This document shows, in pieces, positions 44,799-56,800 of a DNA stretch of 64,000 bases. Each line of letters opens with the position of its first letter. The stretch's first letter is position 1. The DNA comes from Apiotrichum sp. Y4204 (taxonomy: Eukaryota > Basidiomycota > Tremellomycetes > Trichosporonales > Trichosporonaceae): NCBI GenBank assembly GCA_025531455.1, contig JAMYHL010000037.1, forward strand, positions 351,607-415,606, given 5' to 3'. The translations under genes and the position numbers were made by a program. Under the pieces are notes generated by a model, which made no database searches, had not been told where the DNA came from, and saw nothing but the letters and a program-made list of their open reading frames with translations.

Positions 44799-45658
44799 AT
44801 GACTCAGCCACTGACCGACCCGCCGATCCGCTCCTCTCTCCTGCTGGCGCTGAGCACGCAGGGCGCGCTGCTACAGGATCTCTTCGCGTCCCTGCCCTCT
44901 GGGGGCTCTGACGCGCCGGGACTGCACGCCGCGCTCGTGCAGAGTGCGGCAACGCTCGACGCGCTCGCTGCCGAGGCGGAGGAGCACCAACGCCGGTGGG
45001 GAGAGCTGCAGCGCAAGAAGCGCGAGGTCGAGGGAATGGAGCGCCGCATCCGCGGGCTGGTGAAGGAGCTCGAGGGGGGGTATACCGAGCTCGAGGCGAT
45101 GGTAGATGAGGGCCGCAAGCTGGCAGAGAGTATTGATAAGAGCGAGAACTGTGAGTCTGGATGGAAGCTAGTACATTATGGCTCTTGGATCGGGTGACAT
45201 GAGACTGGCAAATCACCCATTTAGCATTGTACCTTCGTTTGCTGACTCCAGCACCCGCTGGCGTCCCTGTTCTCCTGGCACACGCGCACGCGCTCGCACG
45301 CACGACGTCGGCGCCGGTCTCGTCGCTGCTTGCGCCAATCGACAAGGCGCAGGCGACGCCGTGGCCGAACGAGATGCATATGCGCCAGGGAATCCTCTTC
45401 CAGCACGAGGGCACGATGAGCGGCATGGGATACGTCGGGACTGTTGGCAGCGGTGAGTTTGCGGTGTCCAGGCTGGAAGGGGTTTTTCTTCAGCCGATGC
45501 GACAATGTCTGCCTTTGAATTATGGCTCACTTTCAGAACCTATCGTTGCGGACAAGAAGGAGGAGCGCACCGTCGTCGTCGAGGACTCTGGGCGACGGTA
45601 CGACCCCGGTGCCGTGTTCAGTCTCGATCTCAACTCGGACGACTCGGACTCGGACTGA
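44799..45658 (+). CDS. MED4: Mediator complex subunit 4
   Basis: Middle-module subunit of Mediator, linking activators to RNA polymerase II. Exons 44799-45150, 45252-45452 and 45537-45658, frame kept, 224 aa. It shows the Med4 plan: an N-terminal helix bundle and coiled coil (about residues 50-115, LQRKKREVEGMERRIRGLVK), then the conserved block LLAHAHALARTTSAPVSSLL followed by PWPNEMHMRQGIL, and an acidic tail (SLDLNSDDSDSD). It is divergent from MPP6 and convergent with MAK16. Confidence 0.85.
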
Positions 45659-45887
45659 GGTGGAGGAGAGACATGAGAGAATTTGGAGGGAGAGATCAGT
45701 GGCAGTGGTTGGCGTGAATCACAGTCGAGATGTAATCGACAACATGTTGTATGCATGCAGGGGTACCCAAATGAGTGAGCGGAGTGGAACTGGGAGTGGT
45801 CCAGTCCCGTAGGTAACGAATCTATGAGCAGAGGGTATATGATATGTGGTGAGGGGAGGCCCCCTCTTTTGTGTGTCCGACAACTCT

Positions 45888-47303
45888 CTACCAGTTGTTG
45901 ACCATCTCGCGCGAGAGCGGCTCCGTCTCCATCTCGTACTCGACGTTGACATGGGGCGCGCCTGAGAGTCAGCATTGTGAATGATGCAGGACATTCTATC
46001 CGTTGAATGAGCTGCCTCCCACAACGAACAGCACAATCCACGACGGTACTCACGCCTCTTGGCCCGCTTGGGCTCCTTGGTCGCCTTGCGCTTCGCCCCC
46101 GCAGCTGGTGCCGGCGCCTTGCCCTTGCCCTTCTTGGGCTTGGGCTCGTCCTCCTCGCTTCCCTCGTCGTCGTCCTCGCCCTCCTCGTCCTCGTCGTCCT
46201 CGTCCGAAACCTCGAGGTCCGAGGGGAACTCCTGGCCCTCGTCGTCCGAGTCAAACTCATCAAACTCGGAGCCAGAGTAGTCCTCGAGGTCGCCCATATC
46301 GCTCTCGTCCGAGTCCTCGACAAACTCGCGCTGGCCGTCCTCCTCGTCCCACTCCTCCTCGTCCACCTGCGACATGTCGTCCTCGAGCTCCTCGTCCAGC
46401 TGGCCCTTGCCCTTGTCCATCTCCAGCACCTGCCGCCACACGTCCTCGTTGACGTTGAGGGGCGTGTCACCGTACGCCTTGGACCGCAGACGCTCAAGCA
46501 GCTCCTTCTCAATGTTCTTCTCCAGCTTGGCTGCTGCGAGCGCCTTGCGCTCACGCGTCGCCTCGCGGCGCTCGAGCTTCTTCTTGATGCCGACCAGCGT
46601 GGGCCTGTAATTAGTATACATCCGCGTTATGTGGAGAAGCTGCGGATTGCCTGTGGCACAGCTTCCCAAACCACACTCACTGCTGGGTCATGCTCAAACG
46701 CCTCATCTTGATGAGGTACTGGGTGATCTTCGTGAGACGCTGCTTGCACTTGTGCGTGATAAAGTTGGGCCAGTAGATGAGCTCCTTGTCAATCTGCTCA
46801 AGCGCCTTGGTGTAGTTGTTCGACAGCTTGATGCGCTCCCACAGGTTGGCGGGCGAGTGCGCACGCTCAATCGTCTTGACGTAGAGGTAGATGACGCCTG
46901 CGGTTAGTTGAAACTGTGGGAGGAAGATGGAAACGTTGGGCACATTGAGCGGCTCCGTGAATGAATCTCCTAGCCGTACCCCGACATCTTCACACTCACC
47001 CTCCTTCTCCCTCACGGTCGCGTACCGCGAGTTGGCGAGCGGGCAGCTCTGGCGCGAGCAGAAACCCGTAAGGTTGTACTCATTGCGGCAGAAGTTCTGG
47101 GTCACAGTCCTGTCTGTCAGCTGATGTCTCGGGAATATTTGAGCTGTGTACGCACTTGACCTTGTACGAGCAGAACCTGGGATGTCAGTGGATCCTGCGG
47201 AGGGGAAGTGGAGGCACATACTGCTGGTTGATGACCTGCCAGATGATCTCGTCGGACTGCGGTGAGCGGGGCTCGGAAAGACAAGAGTGAGCCTTACCTG
47301 CAT
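45888..47303 (-). CDS. MAK16: Ribosome biogenesis protein Mak16
   Basis: Nucleolar factor in early 60S assembly (with Rpf1). Seven exons: 47298-47303, 47222-47256, 47156-47176, 47000-47109, 46681-46897, 46054-46604, 45888-45961; all phases agree, 337 aa. The first exon is six nt (MQ) and the third 21 nt. The N-terminus [18 protein letters not shown], then [39 protein letters not shown] and [20 protein letters not shown] are hallmark Mak16 sequence, including the Cys pairs. The C-terminal half is acidic ([18 protein letters not shown]) and ends with a basic stretch and VEYEMETEP, as in the human protein. Confidence 0.95.
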
Positions 47304-47715
47304 CGTGGGGGATGTTGGAGTCGAGAGTCGGGGGTAATGGAGATGAGCAAACAACCTCTTGTCTTCGAGATCAACATGCACTCTGCGATATGCACACGAC
47401 AAAGTCGCGGGTCGTCACCGATCAGAAATCTTGAACTTTTCAACTAGGCATGCGGGTATATAGGCCAAGCCACAATATTTTAAGCTTTCCCCCAATTATC
47501 CTTCACGCCTACTTATTTGCCACCCAATTTCGCAATCTTCCTTCTACCAGGGCCCAGAATGGGCCGCCCTGCGGCTGCAGAGTGGGGTCACACGGTGCCG
47601 AGCACCGATCGACACGCGCTTACTCGAGACACAACTTCGGGACACGGGCCGCTCCGTCAAATCCAGCAAGAATCAACAATCAATTCCTCGTATCCACATC
47701 TTCCACTCCACCACA
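47304..47715. promoter_or_regulatory. Divergent promoter region, MAK16 / FMP32-like
   Basis: 412 bp between start codons. No discrete element that I can name with confidence. Confidence 0.5.
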
Positions 47716-48642
47716 ATGCTCAGCCTTCTCTCGCAACCCACGACGTCGCGCGCCGGCGCGGCCCTCGCGCGTAGTACGTACGAGGTATAGGTCCACCTCT
47801 GACGCCAGCCCTGCGATCAACACCAGCCCGGCGGCGGCTGCACGCCTCTTCCCCAGCGGCAATCTCGCACTTTGACACGCAGCTGCTGGTCGAGAAGCTG
47901 CAGAACCACGGGATGACGCACGAACAGGCCGAGGGCGTCATGACCGTGCTTGCGGAGGCGGTCGACGAGAGCATTCGCAGCATGGAGGCCGGGCTTGTTA
48001 GCAAGGCCGAGCAGGAGAAGGTGCGTGTAGGAAGAAGAACGCGTAGTCGTGCGGGTGTGGTTCTGGGCGTCGCTGCGATCCACTCCCCAAACATCTAGCG
48101 ACGAGAACGAGAACCGTGTCCCATGACGTTCCGCAGACATTCCGGTGTGGCTAGGGGGGGGTTGTCTTTAGCCGCCGTAGATTGTGCTGCCTTTGCCAAC
48201 TCCACAGCATGCTGACCCTGCAGCAACGCTATACGCAGAATGTCGACTTCGCTCAGCTCAAGTCCGAACTACAGCTGCACGAGAAGAACGACCTGACGCT
48301 AATGAAGGCGGAGAATGACCGGCTGATGGCGGACGTCGAGAAGCTCAAGCAGCGCCTCCGCGAGGAGATTACGCGCACGCAGGCGGGCGTGCGGCTCGAC
48401 ATCAACCTCGAAAAGGGGCGAATTCGCGATGAGTCGGCGCAGCAGGAACTCAAGATCAAGGAGGTGGATACCCGTATCGAGAGCGAGATTGCCGGCCTCC
48501 GCACCCAGATTGAGCAGGCCAAGTTCTCCATCCTCCAGTACCTCGTTGGTGTGGCCACTGGTTCTGGAGCGCTGCTGCTTGCATACATGCGTATGATGGT
48601 GAGCTAGTCTTCTTTTTGACCCAGCTGACAGAACAGAAGTAA
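47716..48642 (+). CDS. FMP32: Mitochondrial inner-membrane coiled-coil protein, FMP32/MCUR1-CCDC90 family
   Basis: DUF1640-type protein; relatives act in respiratory complex assembly or calcium-uniporter regulation. Exons 47716-47773, 47809-48020 and 48224-48598, with a probable last exon 48637-48642. There is a basic, acid-free presequence (RSTLRSTPARRRLHASS) for mitochondrial import. Then come HFDTQLLVEKLQNHGMTHEQ and AEGVMTVLAEAVDESI (family start), a long coiled coil (residues about 90-195) and a single C-terminal membrane helix (YLVGVATGSGALLLAYMRMM). Reading through the last donor ends at TAG (48607, 217 aa); splicing to the acceptor at 48636 gives MMK-stop (216 aa). Intron 2 is 203 nt. 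Confidence 0.85.
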
Positions 48643-49200
48643 GATTGATAGAGTTGTGCTAGAGATGGACTTGTATGCCGTGTTCTATAGCTCCTGGGAT
48701 CCGCAGCTGAGAACGGTCGAACGATACATTAACATTGGGTTGACATCTAAGCGGACGCGTTCTGGTGACAGATTATTAGCCATGAATGTGGCCTGTTCAG
48801 TGGACATGATAATAATGGAAGGAGCTGCCATGAGTGTACTGCCCATTGACACCTGCTACCAGTCGCAGCTGCAACTAGGAGTTGCTTCTCCATACCTCTT
48901 GCACCTCCAGCACTCGCTGCGATGAACACTTAACGTCATCAAAAGATCTTGCATGCGTCCGGTCCCTTGCGAGCGACCAGGCGCGAGCTCATCGTGAGGG
49001 TTTATTCGTCTAAAATGCTATATTCGACATGTGTACAACATGCTTTCCCAACCAGTCCCGCTCTCCACGGCATCGTATCCTTTGCGGCGAGGCCGCGCCA
49101 GTTGTCGTTGGGCCATGATATGTCCTGTAGGCAGATGCGAGGTGGAGCACAGCTCTACCTGTCTCTGCACGTCCTGTGGATCTCCAGCAGTCACAACTGC
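48643..49200. other. Convergent 3' spacer, FMP32-like / MOB1
   Basis: 558 bp. No gene recognised; a 90-codon plus-strand frame here is an in-frame continuation past the FMP32 stop without independent support. Confidence 0.5.
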
Positions 49201-50287
49201 TTAGACCTCGAGAATGCCCATCTCGCGCCAACGCTCCGCGAGCTCGGCGACACCCTGGCCCATGCCCTGGGGCGTCATCAGGTCCTTCATGACGAGGAGA
49301 TCGAACTCCTTGCCGAACGCGAGGAAGTGCGCGAACAGCGAGTTGAAGTGGGCCTCGATCGAAAGGTGGACGACCTGCTCAAAGTGCGCGTGGTACAGGT
49401 GCGCAAACACGCGGAAGAGGTGCTTGTAGATGTGCTTGGCAGTGTATGCGAACGAGGTGGGGAAGTCGCGTCCTGAGCGTGAGTTAATGTGCGAAGGGGC
49501 GCTAACGCTACGGGAACTTTCAGCGCCAGCAGTTTCACTCACCGGACTTTGTAGGGAAGACGTTTTCGTCCTCGAGTAACTTCTGCAGCCAGCTCATGAC
49601 AAAGTCAATGTATGTAGGCGCGGGGAGCGAGACGAGGCGCTGGTTCTGGTCCGGCCAGAGGAAGTTGAGTCTGGATATATCAGCGGGGTGCACCTTTCAT
49701 CAGACCTCCGCACTCACGAGGGACCAGCGGACATGGTCGGGCACTTGTGGATCGTGCAGAACTCGGTGAGCGCCGAGTAGAAGTGGTTGAGGTTGTGGTA
49801 GAAGTCGAACACTGGGGGGTCAGATCCGAAACGGCTGCGTGGCGGCGGCGCAGGGGTTATGTGCGATTCCAACACACACCGCGCACACTCGCGGGGCACT
49901 CACAGTTGATGGCGACCCACTCGTTGACGTCGACGTACTTTGGCGGTGCGACGATCGTCTTGAAGCTGCCCTTGACGAGCGCAGCCTTGACGAACGGCTG
50001 GCAGAGGAAGAGCGGCTTGGGTCCCGGAGAGCCGGGGGGCGCCGAGCTCATTTCCGCACCGGGCGACAGGAGAGGTGCATCGTACACGCCGCCGCCTGAC
50101 TGGCCGAGCTGCGAGGGGATGGGTGCGCGCTTGGGTGCGCGGAGACGCCTGGCGTTAGTGATCAAAATGGGTGTTGGAGATGAACGCGCGAGTTGCAGGC
50201 CGCGCCGTACGGTGCAGTAACAGCGCACGCCGAACGTTGCCATGCAAGGCTAGATACCCACCCAATTGAGTTGAGGAAGCCGGACAT
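49201..50287 (-). CDS. MOB1: Mob1, NDR/LATS kinase co-activator
   Basis: Adaptor that binds and activates the Dbf2/NDR-family kinase in the mitotic exit/septation network. Exons 50262-50287, 49904-50148, 49718-49811, 49543-49670 and 49201-49472, frame kept, 254 aa. The zinc site is complete: C109 and C114 in EFCTIHKC, H189 and H194 in FAHLYHAHF. Other hallmarks are FVKAALVKGSFKTIVAPPKY and VDVNEWVAIN, NFLWPDQ, and the C-terminal EFDLLVMKDL. The N-terminal about 60 residues are a poorly conserved linker (SGGGVYDAPLL). It is divergent from SRP9. Some orthologues carry a longer N-tail; here it is short. Confidence 0.95.
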
Positions 50288-51040
50288 GGTGCCAGATAAT
50301 GCAGTTCAGAGCTGCAGCGCGTCGACGAGATGGGATGCGTAAAACGTGGAATAAGGGGAGGAGCGATGAGCTCTCGCACTCGTTGGTCGTTGCGTGTCGT
50401 GCCGGGCCGGGGTTCGTCTGTCCTTTATTCTGCACGCCGTGTCGAGCAGAGGTCTAGAGAGCGTGGTACGTCGACGATGCGATGGGGAGGTTGTACAACA
50501 ACGAAAGAGGTGAGAATGTCGATGTTGCAGAGCAGCAGACGGGACGGGGACGGGGAACGAGGACACCAAAGATCGAGGATCAAGGATCTCGACCACGTAC
50601 AGCGGCTTGAAGGGATCGAGGGTCGCCGCGAGGGGGCCATTCGAGCATCGAGACTGTCCTCGCGGCACGCGAGATGCCGTCCAGGGTGAGCAGGGTGTGA
50701 TCTGAGACCGCCACGCTCGAGGGCTCCTACTGTACTTGCTACTACTATTGTGGAGGCCACCCATTCCAACCTTTACGCTCGATCGGCCCATTACAGTTTC
50801 GTTATCAATGAATCCTAATGAGACAGATGACGGGATATTTACGTGTAATTCCCAAATTGACTCTTCCTCTGTCAGCCCACGAGCAAAAGGCGCGGACACC
50901 AGCGCACCAAGTTGCACGCTGCACAAGACCACACGAGCCAGACGGGCCACAGGACAATGCACAGTCTGAACACAAAGTCGGATTTCTCGAAACAACCTCC
51001 ACAACAACATCCTCCAACACCATCGGGCTCATCGCGGACA
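50288..51040. promoter_or_regulatory. Divergent region, MOB1 / SRP9
   Basis: 753 bp between two start codons; no gene seen. The last 130 bp are CA-rich and probably the SRP9 5' UTR. Confidence 0.5.
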
Positions 51041-51952
51041 ATGGTCTACATCAAAAAGTGGACCCAGTTCGAGAGCGTGCGTATCCTGGTCATGCGGTGT
51101 ACACTGTGCAGTGTTCACCGCCGACGCTGTCGGCAGCGCGCTGTCCAGCTGTGAGATAACCGAGTTAGCTGACGAACACAGGCGGTGATCGACTTGTATA
51201 ACAAGTCTCCACGGAAAGTGAGCATCGACGACGAGCAGGTTTAGCGACCGCAGACTTCCGGCGGTGGCGCTGGGATCGCGGTGGAAGCGGGTGTCTCTTG
51301 CTTGCCAAGTCGGACCTCGACAGTCCCGGGGGATGGGACCTTCCCTTCGACTCTGCTTGGTCTCGATACGTGATGTGCATTTGCAGATTGAACGGAAGTA
51401 AGATCTGCGAGGGTGCTCGTCTTGCGTATGGATTTCGAGCAGAGGGGCATTTCTGGAGGATCCGAGAGACCGACCGAAATGTCTTCGTGACTCTCGCGAC
51501 GCTGGAATCACGGTGCATTCCCCGCCCATATCATGTCTTCTCCCGCCCTGGCTTCTTCTCCATCCTGCCAAACCACATGCTAACTTCAGACGCGCTATGT
51601 CATCCGCTTCGTACCCACAACGGGTCACCTCGTCCTCAAGGTGACCGATGACACCACCGTGAGCTCGATGTCATCGTTTTCCAGCTGACATCAGTGCCTG
51701 CAATACAAGTCGTTCTCGGCCATCATCCTGAATCGCTTCGAGTCGCTCAACCTCCGCCTCCTCTCCAACATCGGCAATGTCCGGCGGCGCGCACCCGTGC
51801 TCTCCGGCAGCAGCGCGGCGACGCCTGCTGCTGAGGGCGACGACCCCATGACCGGCGCAAAGCCGGAGACCGGCACATCCGCAGCGCCGTCCCCCGCCCC
51901 GACGCCAGCACCAACTGGAGGGAAGAAGAAGAAGAAGAAGGGAAAGAAGTAG
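51041..51952 (+). CDS. SRP9: Signal recognition particle subunit SRP9
   Basis: Alu-domain subunit of SRP that retards translation during ER targeting, normally with SRP14. Exons 51041-51076, 51182-51217, 51590-51658 and 51695-51952, all phase 0, 132 aa. Matches to the SRP9 fold run in order: YIKKWTQFESAVIDLYNKSP, RKTRYVIRFVPTTGHLVLKV, TDDTTCLQYKSFS and the C-terminal helix RFESLNLRLLSNI. A Pro/Ala linker and a basic tail (GGKKKKKKGKK) follow, which recall fungal Srp21. Intron 2 is 372 nt, about eight times the usual length here; I saw no RNA gene in it. Confidence 0.88.
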
Positions 51953-52273
51953 ATGCGATGCATGTTGTATGGGCTTGGGCTTGAATTATATGGGTCGGAG
52001 GCGTGGAAAGCTGTCCGCCAAGCCTGGAGCTGCCTGTGCGGCGGGGGCATGAGGCCCCTAACCGTTCTTGAGCATGGTATACGACAAATCGATGCGTGTC
52101 GTCGCATACTAGCTGGCTGTGCGGGCATCGCGCACATTTCGGCGGCCAGAGTCCAGTGCACTAGTGTCTGTACTGTATGTCAGCTGTCAGCTGCGACGGT
52201 GAGATCCAATAAGCTGACCTACAGGTAGCGCTTCCTGCGACATCTACCAGGATGCAATACATAAAGCCCAGGA
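51953..52273. other. Convergent 3' spacer, SRP9 / small hypothetical
   Basis: 321 bp, nothing recognised. Confidence 0.5.
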
Positions 52274-52646
52274 TCAGCTCTTGATCTGTGCGTCAGCAAC
52301 ACCCAAACGGACGACCCACATTCTTCTCCGCATACTCCTCTAGGGCGGAGCGCACCTCCTCCGCCCCAGCCCGGATCCGTTCGAGGGTTTCGCCATCCAC
52401 GTCCCGCCCCTCGCCAATGACGTTGCCCTGCACCTCTTCGGCGGCAGCACGCATCTCGACGACGTACGCGCGCGCAGCGGCAACGCTCGCGTCGACCCCG
52501 GCACTAGGGTCGAAGGTGGCCAGCTGCGCGCGGGCCTGTCCGACCGCAGGGTCGGGCGGCGGGGCGGGCGATGACGGGTCGATCAGCCGTTGTAGGACCG
52601 CCGGGGGGAGAGAGGAGAGTGCGGCGAGATCGGACTCGAGGGACAT
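52274..52646 (-). CDS. Small helical hypothetical protein (112 aa)
   Basis: ATG at 52646. Exon 1 (52320-52646) is followed by a probable 34-nt intron (donor GTGGGT, branch/acceptor CTGACGCACAG) and a last exon 52274-52285 encoding IKS-stop. Without splicing the frame ends at 52293 as GRPFGCC. The protein is almost all helical: an N-terminal helix (SLESDLAALSSLPPAVLQRL), a Pro-rich hinge, then two amphipathic helices (VAAARAYVVEMRAAAEEVQG and LERIRAGAEEVRSALEEYAE). The size and coiled-coil look resemble small complex subunits (BLOC-1, DASH or dynactin types), but I cannot assign one. Confidence 0.6.
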
Positions 52647-53551
52647 TGTGGCCTGTGGGTTGTGCGGCGGATGGTGGGTGGTTGCAACAGGTGATGGACT
52701 CTTGATTCTGGTCTTGGATCCTGGTCAGTCGCGGGCGCGTCATGTCAACATGGGGGCGGGAGTAAATTGGGTGGTGGCAATGTGAATGTGGCAGTGTGGC
52801 ATCGAGTAGATCAGTACTAATCCCATCCTCATGACCCGGCGGCTAGAAAGGAAATGCAAGGCGATGTAGACGCCTCTGAGTGCATAGTTTGATATCTATG
52901 CTTCTGTGTCTCACGAGCATGCACTTGTATGTATGAAGGGTGAGTGATCTTGCCGGACAAAACAGATATTGCAGCGCCGTTCCAGTCGCTCCACGTTGCC
53001 ACGTCCCGTCGTATCAAGTGCTCACATTGGGCTCGCTGGGCTAGCTCCTTGGGTCAGCACAAGAGGTAGGAAGGTATGTATTGCAATTGTCTGTTTCCTC
53101 TTAAATCACAGAACAATCGAAGACCTGGAGTTTTCGGTCATCTGCAAAGTATAAGTGGTGGCATTTGCCAGACACAGTACGCAATGATCCGCCGGAACGC
53201 TTGCAGTCTAGAGTCCAAAACAACAACATAGCTCAAGCTCAAGCTCGTTACACTGTTCAAAGGAAACAGGAAACGCTGATAGAGGTCGACCTATATTTTT
53301 TATTTATTTTACGGATTTATTCTAGATATATTGTTTTCACTTATCACGCTCTGCGGCGTTGACCCAAGCAGTATCAGTATCTAATCGTCCAGCTCCCAAG
53401 AGCACAAAGTCCCTTGGCTCTTTCCGCTCTCTTCAGATCTGCAGTTTCCACCGTCGCAACTCAAGCGCGGCGCGACTCATGTCGATTCGTTCAGTTCGGG
53501 TACCCGCAGCAAAAGCAAAAACGACACCGCTCTGATTCGAACGACGACCGC
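52647..53551. other. Spacer between small hypothetical and tRNA-Thr
   Basis: 905 bp. It contains the probable tRNA terminator (A-run 53517-53521 on the plus strand) and an AT-rich patch at about 53290-53340. No gene supported. Confidence 0.45.
53517..53521 (-). terminator. Probable Pol III terminator of tRNA-Thr
   Basis: T5 on the minus strand, 30 nt beyond the tRNA 3' end. There is no closer T-run of four or more, so read-through to this site is expected. Confidence 0.5.
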
Positions 53552-53635
53552 TGCCCCGTAGCCGACTTGAACGACTGACCTTGTCATGATCTGGTTAGAT
53601 ACTAGTGACACGCTCTACCACTGAGCTAACGGGGC
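53552..53635 (-). tRNA. tRNA-Thr (AGT anticodon) with 12-nt intron
   Basis: The minus strand reads acceptor GCCCCGT/ACGGGGC, D-arm GCTC-AGTGGTA-GAGC, anticodon stem TGTCA/TGACA, variable AGGTC, T-arm AGTCG-TTCAAGT-CGGCT and discriminator A. Removing 12 nt (53588-53599) leaves the loop CTAGTAA, identical to the tRNA-Thr(AGT) loop of yeast as I remember it, and a 72-nt mature tRNA. The B box GTTCAAGTC is intact. It is transcribed toward the small hypothetical gene, 236 bp from the RAT1 stop. Confidence 0.92.
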
Positions 53636-53871
53636 GCACAAAATAAAACACGGATCGATGATCCGCGTCCAAATGATCAGCAGACGCGCCGCGTCCGAGG
53701 GTGTGAATCAGTCCATTCTCGTGATCGTCCAATGCAGATGGTGTCCCTCTGTCCCCTCCGCACTTAGGCACTAGTACAGACCTGAATACAATACATCTAA
53801 GCCTACGCTGCTAATGCTACGCTGCAAATTGCTGCAAGATGATGTCGCTGTAAGGGTGATGCTGATGCCGT

Positions 53872-56800
53872 CTAGTGGCGGCGAGGGCCACCCCGTCCAC
53901 CGTACGGGTTTCCACCGTATCCGCCTCCGCGGCCGGGGTTGCCGCCACCTCCGTACGCGTTCCGACCATAGCTGGCTCCTGCTCCACCTCCACCGCCATA
54001 TGCGCCAGCACCGTATCCAGCAGGCGGGCGGCCGTATGATGGCGGCGGGGCACTGTAGCCACCACCTCCGTACCCGCTACCGCCATAGCCACCGCCCCCG
54101 CCATAACCGGAACCACCGTATCCACCACCGCCGTATGGTCCACCACCGCCGCCATAACCTCCACCACCGTACGCGGCAGTTGGCGGGGGCGCACCGTAGG
54201 GGTTACGAGGAGGTGGGTAAGCGCCACTTCCGTAGCCGCCACCGTTGCCGTACGGGTTACGAGGAGGGGCGGAAGGGTACATCGGCTGACCAGAATAGGC
54301 GTTCGAGGGCTGGCTGCGCCCAGGGCCACCGCCAAATCCGCCGCCACCGCGACCACCCCTTCCCCCGTCTCTCGGGCCGCCACCACCACCACCACCACGA
54401 CCGCCACCACCGAAGTCTCCACGGCGGATACGGTCCTTGTCGCCAGCGTTCAACTTGCCCTGTGGGGGCCTGTAGCCGTTCAAAATGACGGAACGATGCC
54501 GGTGTGCCTGGCGGGGGAAGTAGTATCGTACGTAAAGCGCATGATTGTCCTCAAGATCGGGGCACTCTTCGACAGACGGGATAGGGGTCTCGAGGCGCGA
54601 GTGGGGAACGAACTTCGGGTCGGCAAGCACTGAACCTGAGACACCATGGGACAGTTTGGTGTCCAGAGGTACCTGCTTGGTCTCGGGCTTCACGCCATAC
54701 AGGGCGCGCGACAGCGTGGGAGTGAGATCATTCTCGTCGGCGATGAGCATCACATTGTCGCCCCACTTGTTGCGCCGCTTTTCATCGTCGGTCAGCTGAT
54801 CGACCTTGCTGGCCAGGGCATCCAGAAGACGCTTCTGGTCAATAAACGGGAGGAGCGCAATTCCCTGCCATAGGAACTTCTTTCCGTTCATGTCCACGTC
54901 GAAGTCTGACGGATAGAAGTCGATGATGGGCGAATCCTCGTCAACCATCAGTGTCTGCAGAGGCTCCGGAAGATGGATGCGCCTGTGGGGTTAGAGTGGA
55001 TACATAAGGGTAGCCGGTCGCTTGACTCACGAAGCAGCAGGGAAAACACCGAGCAGCTGTCCAAACGGTGTGAATGGCATGCTGCTGGGGAATTCAATCT
55101 TGAGGCGCCCAACGTTGTGGAAGTCCGCGGCAAAGGGGGCGTGGTGATATGGGTAATACCAGTCCCACGCAGGAACTCCCTGGTAATAATACTCAAGCAC
55201 CCAGCAGAGGCCCTCCATGTACGACTTTGTTACCCTGGCAGTTAGCAATAGTACAATTTCAGAAACTGTATACGCACTTGTCGATAAAGTCGTCGTCGGG
55301 AAGTATGACACCAAACTTCTGCTCATAGTAACGAGTGCGGTATCCAGGCTCCCACAAGCGAACGGTGTCCTCGTAGTCGACAGTTCCATCGGGGTTGACT
55401 TTGAGCTTTGCCTTGGCCGGGGCAACGGCAACGGCATCCCCGGGATTGGCAGGCGCTTCGTCGTCGTCATCCTCCTCCTCCTCCTCCTCTTCTGCTTCCG
55501 CCTCGTCGTGCGTCCTCTTCTTGCCGTGGGGAGAGGTCTGGTCCACTTCCATGGAGTCATCGCCCGCATTCGGCCCATCGGCATCCTCCTCAGTCTCCTG
55601 AGTCTCACCCTCAGGCTTCTCCTCGACAGTCTCGTCAGACTTCTCAGCGCTCTCGGCACCGTCATCAGCACCGGCATCGTTGTCGCCCGAGAGCTCTGCC
55701 TTGAGGGCCTGCGCCGCATTAATGTTGGCCATGCGGATAGCCCGGCGGTTCTTGACAACGTCGAGGTTGCTGCCACTCATAAGCTCCAGGCCAGCCTTGA
55801 GGGACGCGGCCTGCTCGGCGTATGTCAACTTCTTTCCGGGTCTAGGCGCAGGCTTCGGGGCCTCAGTAGGTACCGTGTCGAATCCAGGGCGTTCTGGAAG
55901 GGAGGGATGCATTCGGCCACCACGGGCAGTGTCAGCCGGAACGATAAGCTCCTGGTAGTCCTGTCCGTTCATGGTCATGGTGCCCTTGGCATGCTTGCCC
56001 TTCCTCTCCTCGCGGGACGCTTCCATTCGTTGGCGCTCGTGGTCATCGCGGCGGCGCTTCTTCTCTCTTGACTTTGTCTTCTGCTCGACCTCCTTGCGCT
56101 TCTGGAAGATAGAGTCCTCCTGGCTGGCGATGCCGTCGAGAATGTACTGACACCGGGCCAAGTTGACCTTGCCGTGGTTCGTCAGGTAGCCGCGCATATT
56201 CGGCAGTTCACGGCGCCATATTTTGAGAAGCACGTCGATGGCGTCCTCGCGGATCTCAAGGGAAGGAAGATGAGGAAGGAAATCGTTTCCGACGAAGAAA
56301 ATCAGGAAAATCCAGTCATCAATGGCGAGCTCCGGGTCATACGCGAAACCGACGTCGGGAACGTTGAGCTCGACACGGAGGTACTCGCGTAGTACGCACA
56401 CGTCCAACCAGATGAACGGTTTTGGGTCCACGGGAGTGGCCACAGCGACCACATTCGGGTCCTTGAGCGTCTTGGGCTGCAGACAGTTTGAAGCAAAGTG
56501 TCCCACCTTGCCACAGTTCTTGCACTCCTGCTGTCTCGGACCACCCTTATTGCTGTCGGCGAACACATCTTCACGGAGAACGCGGAAGTTAGGTTCGTGA
56601 GTCGCGAGGGCAAGCATAATAAGGTCGGCATCCAGACCGTAAATGGCATGGCTGGTGTTGGGATCCCATTCCGGGTGACTGCGCTGTCTCCTGATCCAGT
56701 CGACGATCTTGTGCTCTCCTTCACCAGGCACAGACGCGTCCGAGATAATGACCTTGAGCTGCAGTGTCAGTAGGAGGGCACACATCAACAACTCACATCC

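Noticed and set aside
48656..48925. 90-codon plus-strand frame after FMP32
   Set aside because: Only an in-frame continuation of the 3' region; no homology or splice support.
55217..56071. 284-codon plus-strand frame (and 53814-54488)
   Set aside because: Antisense to RAT1 exons; low-complexity artefacts of its acidic and glycine-rich regions.
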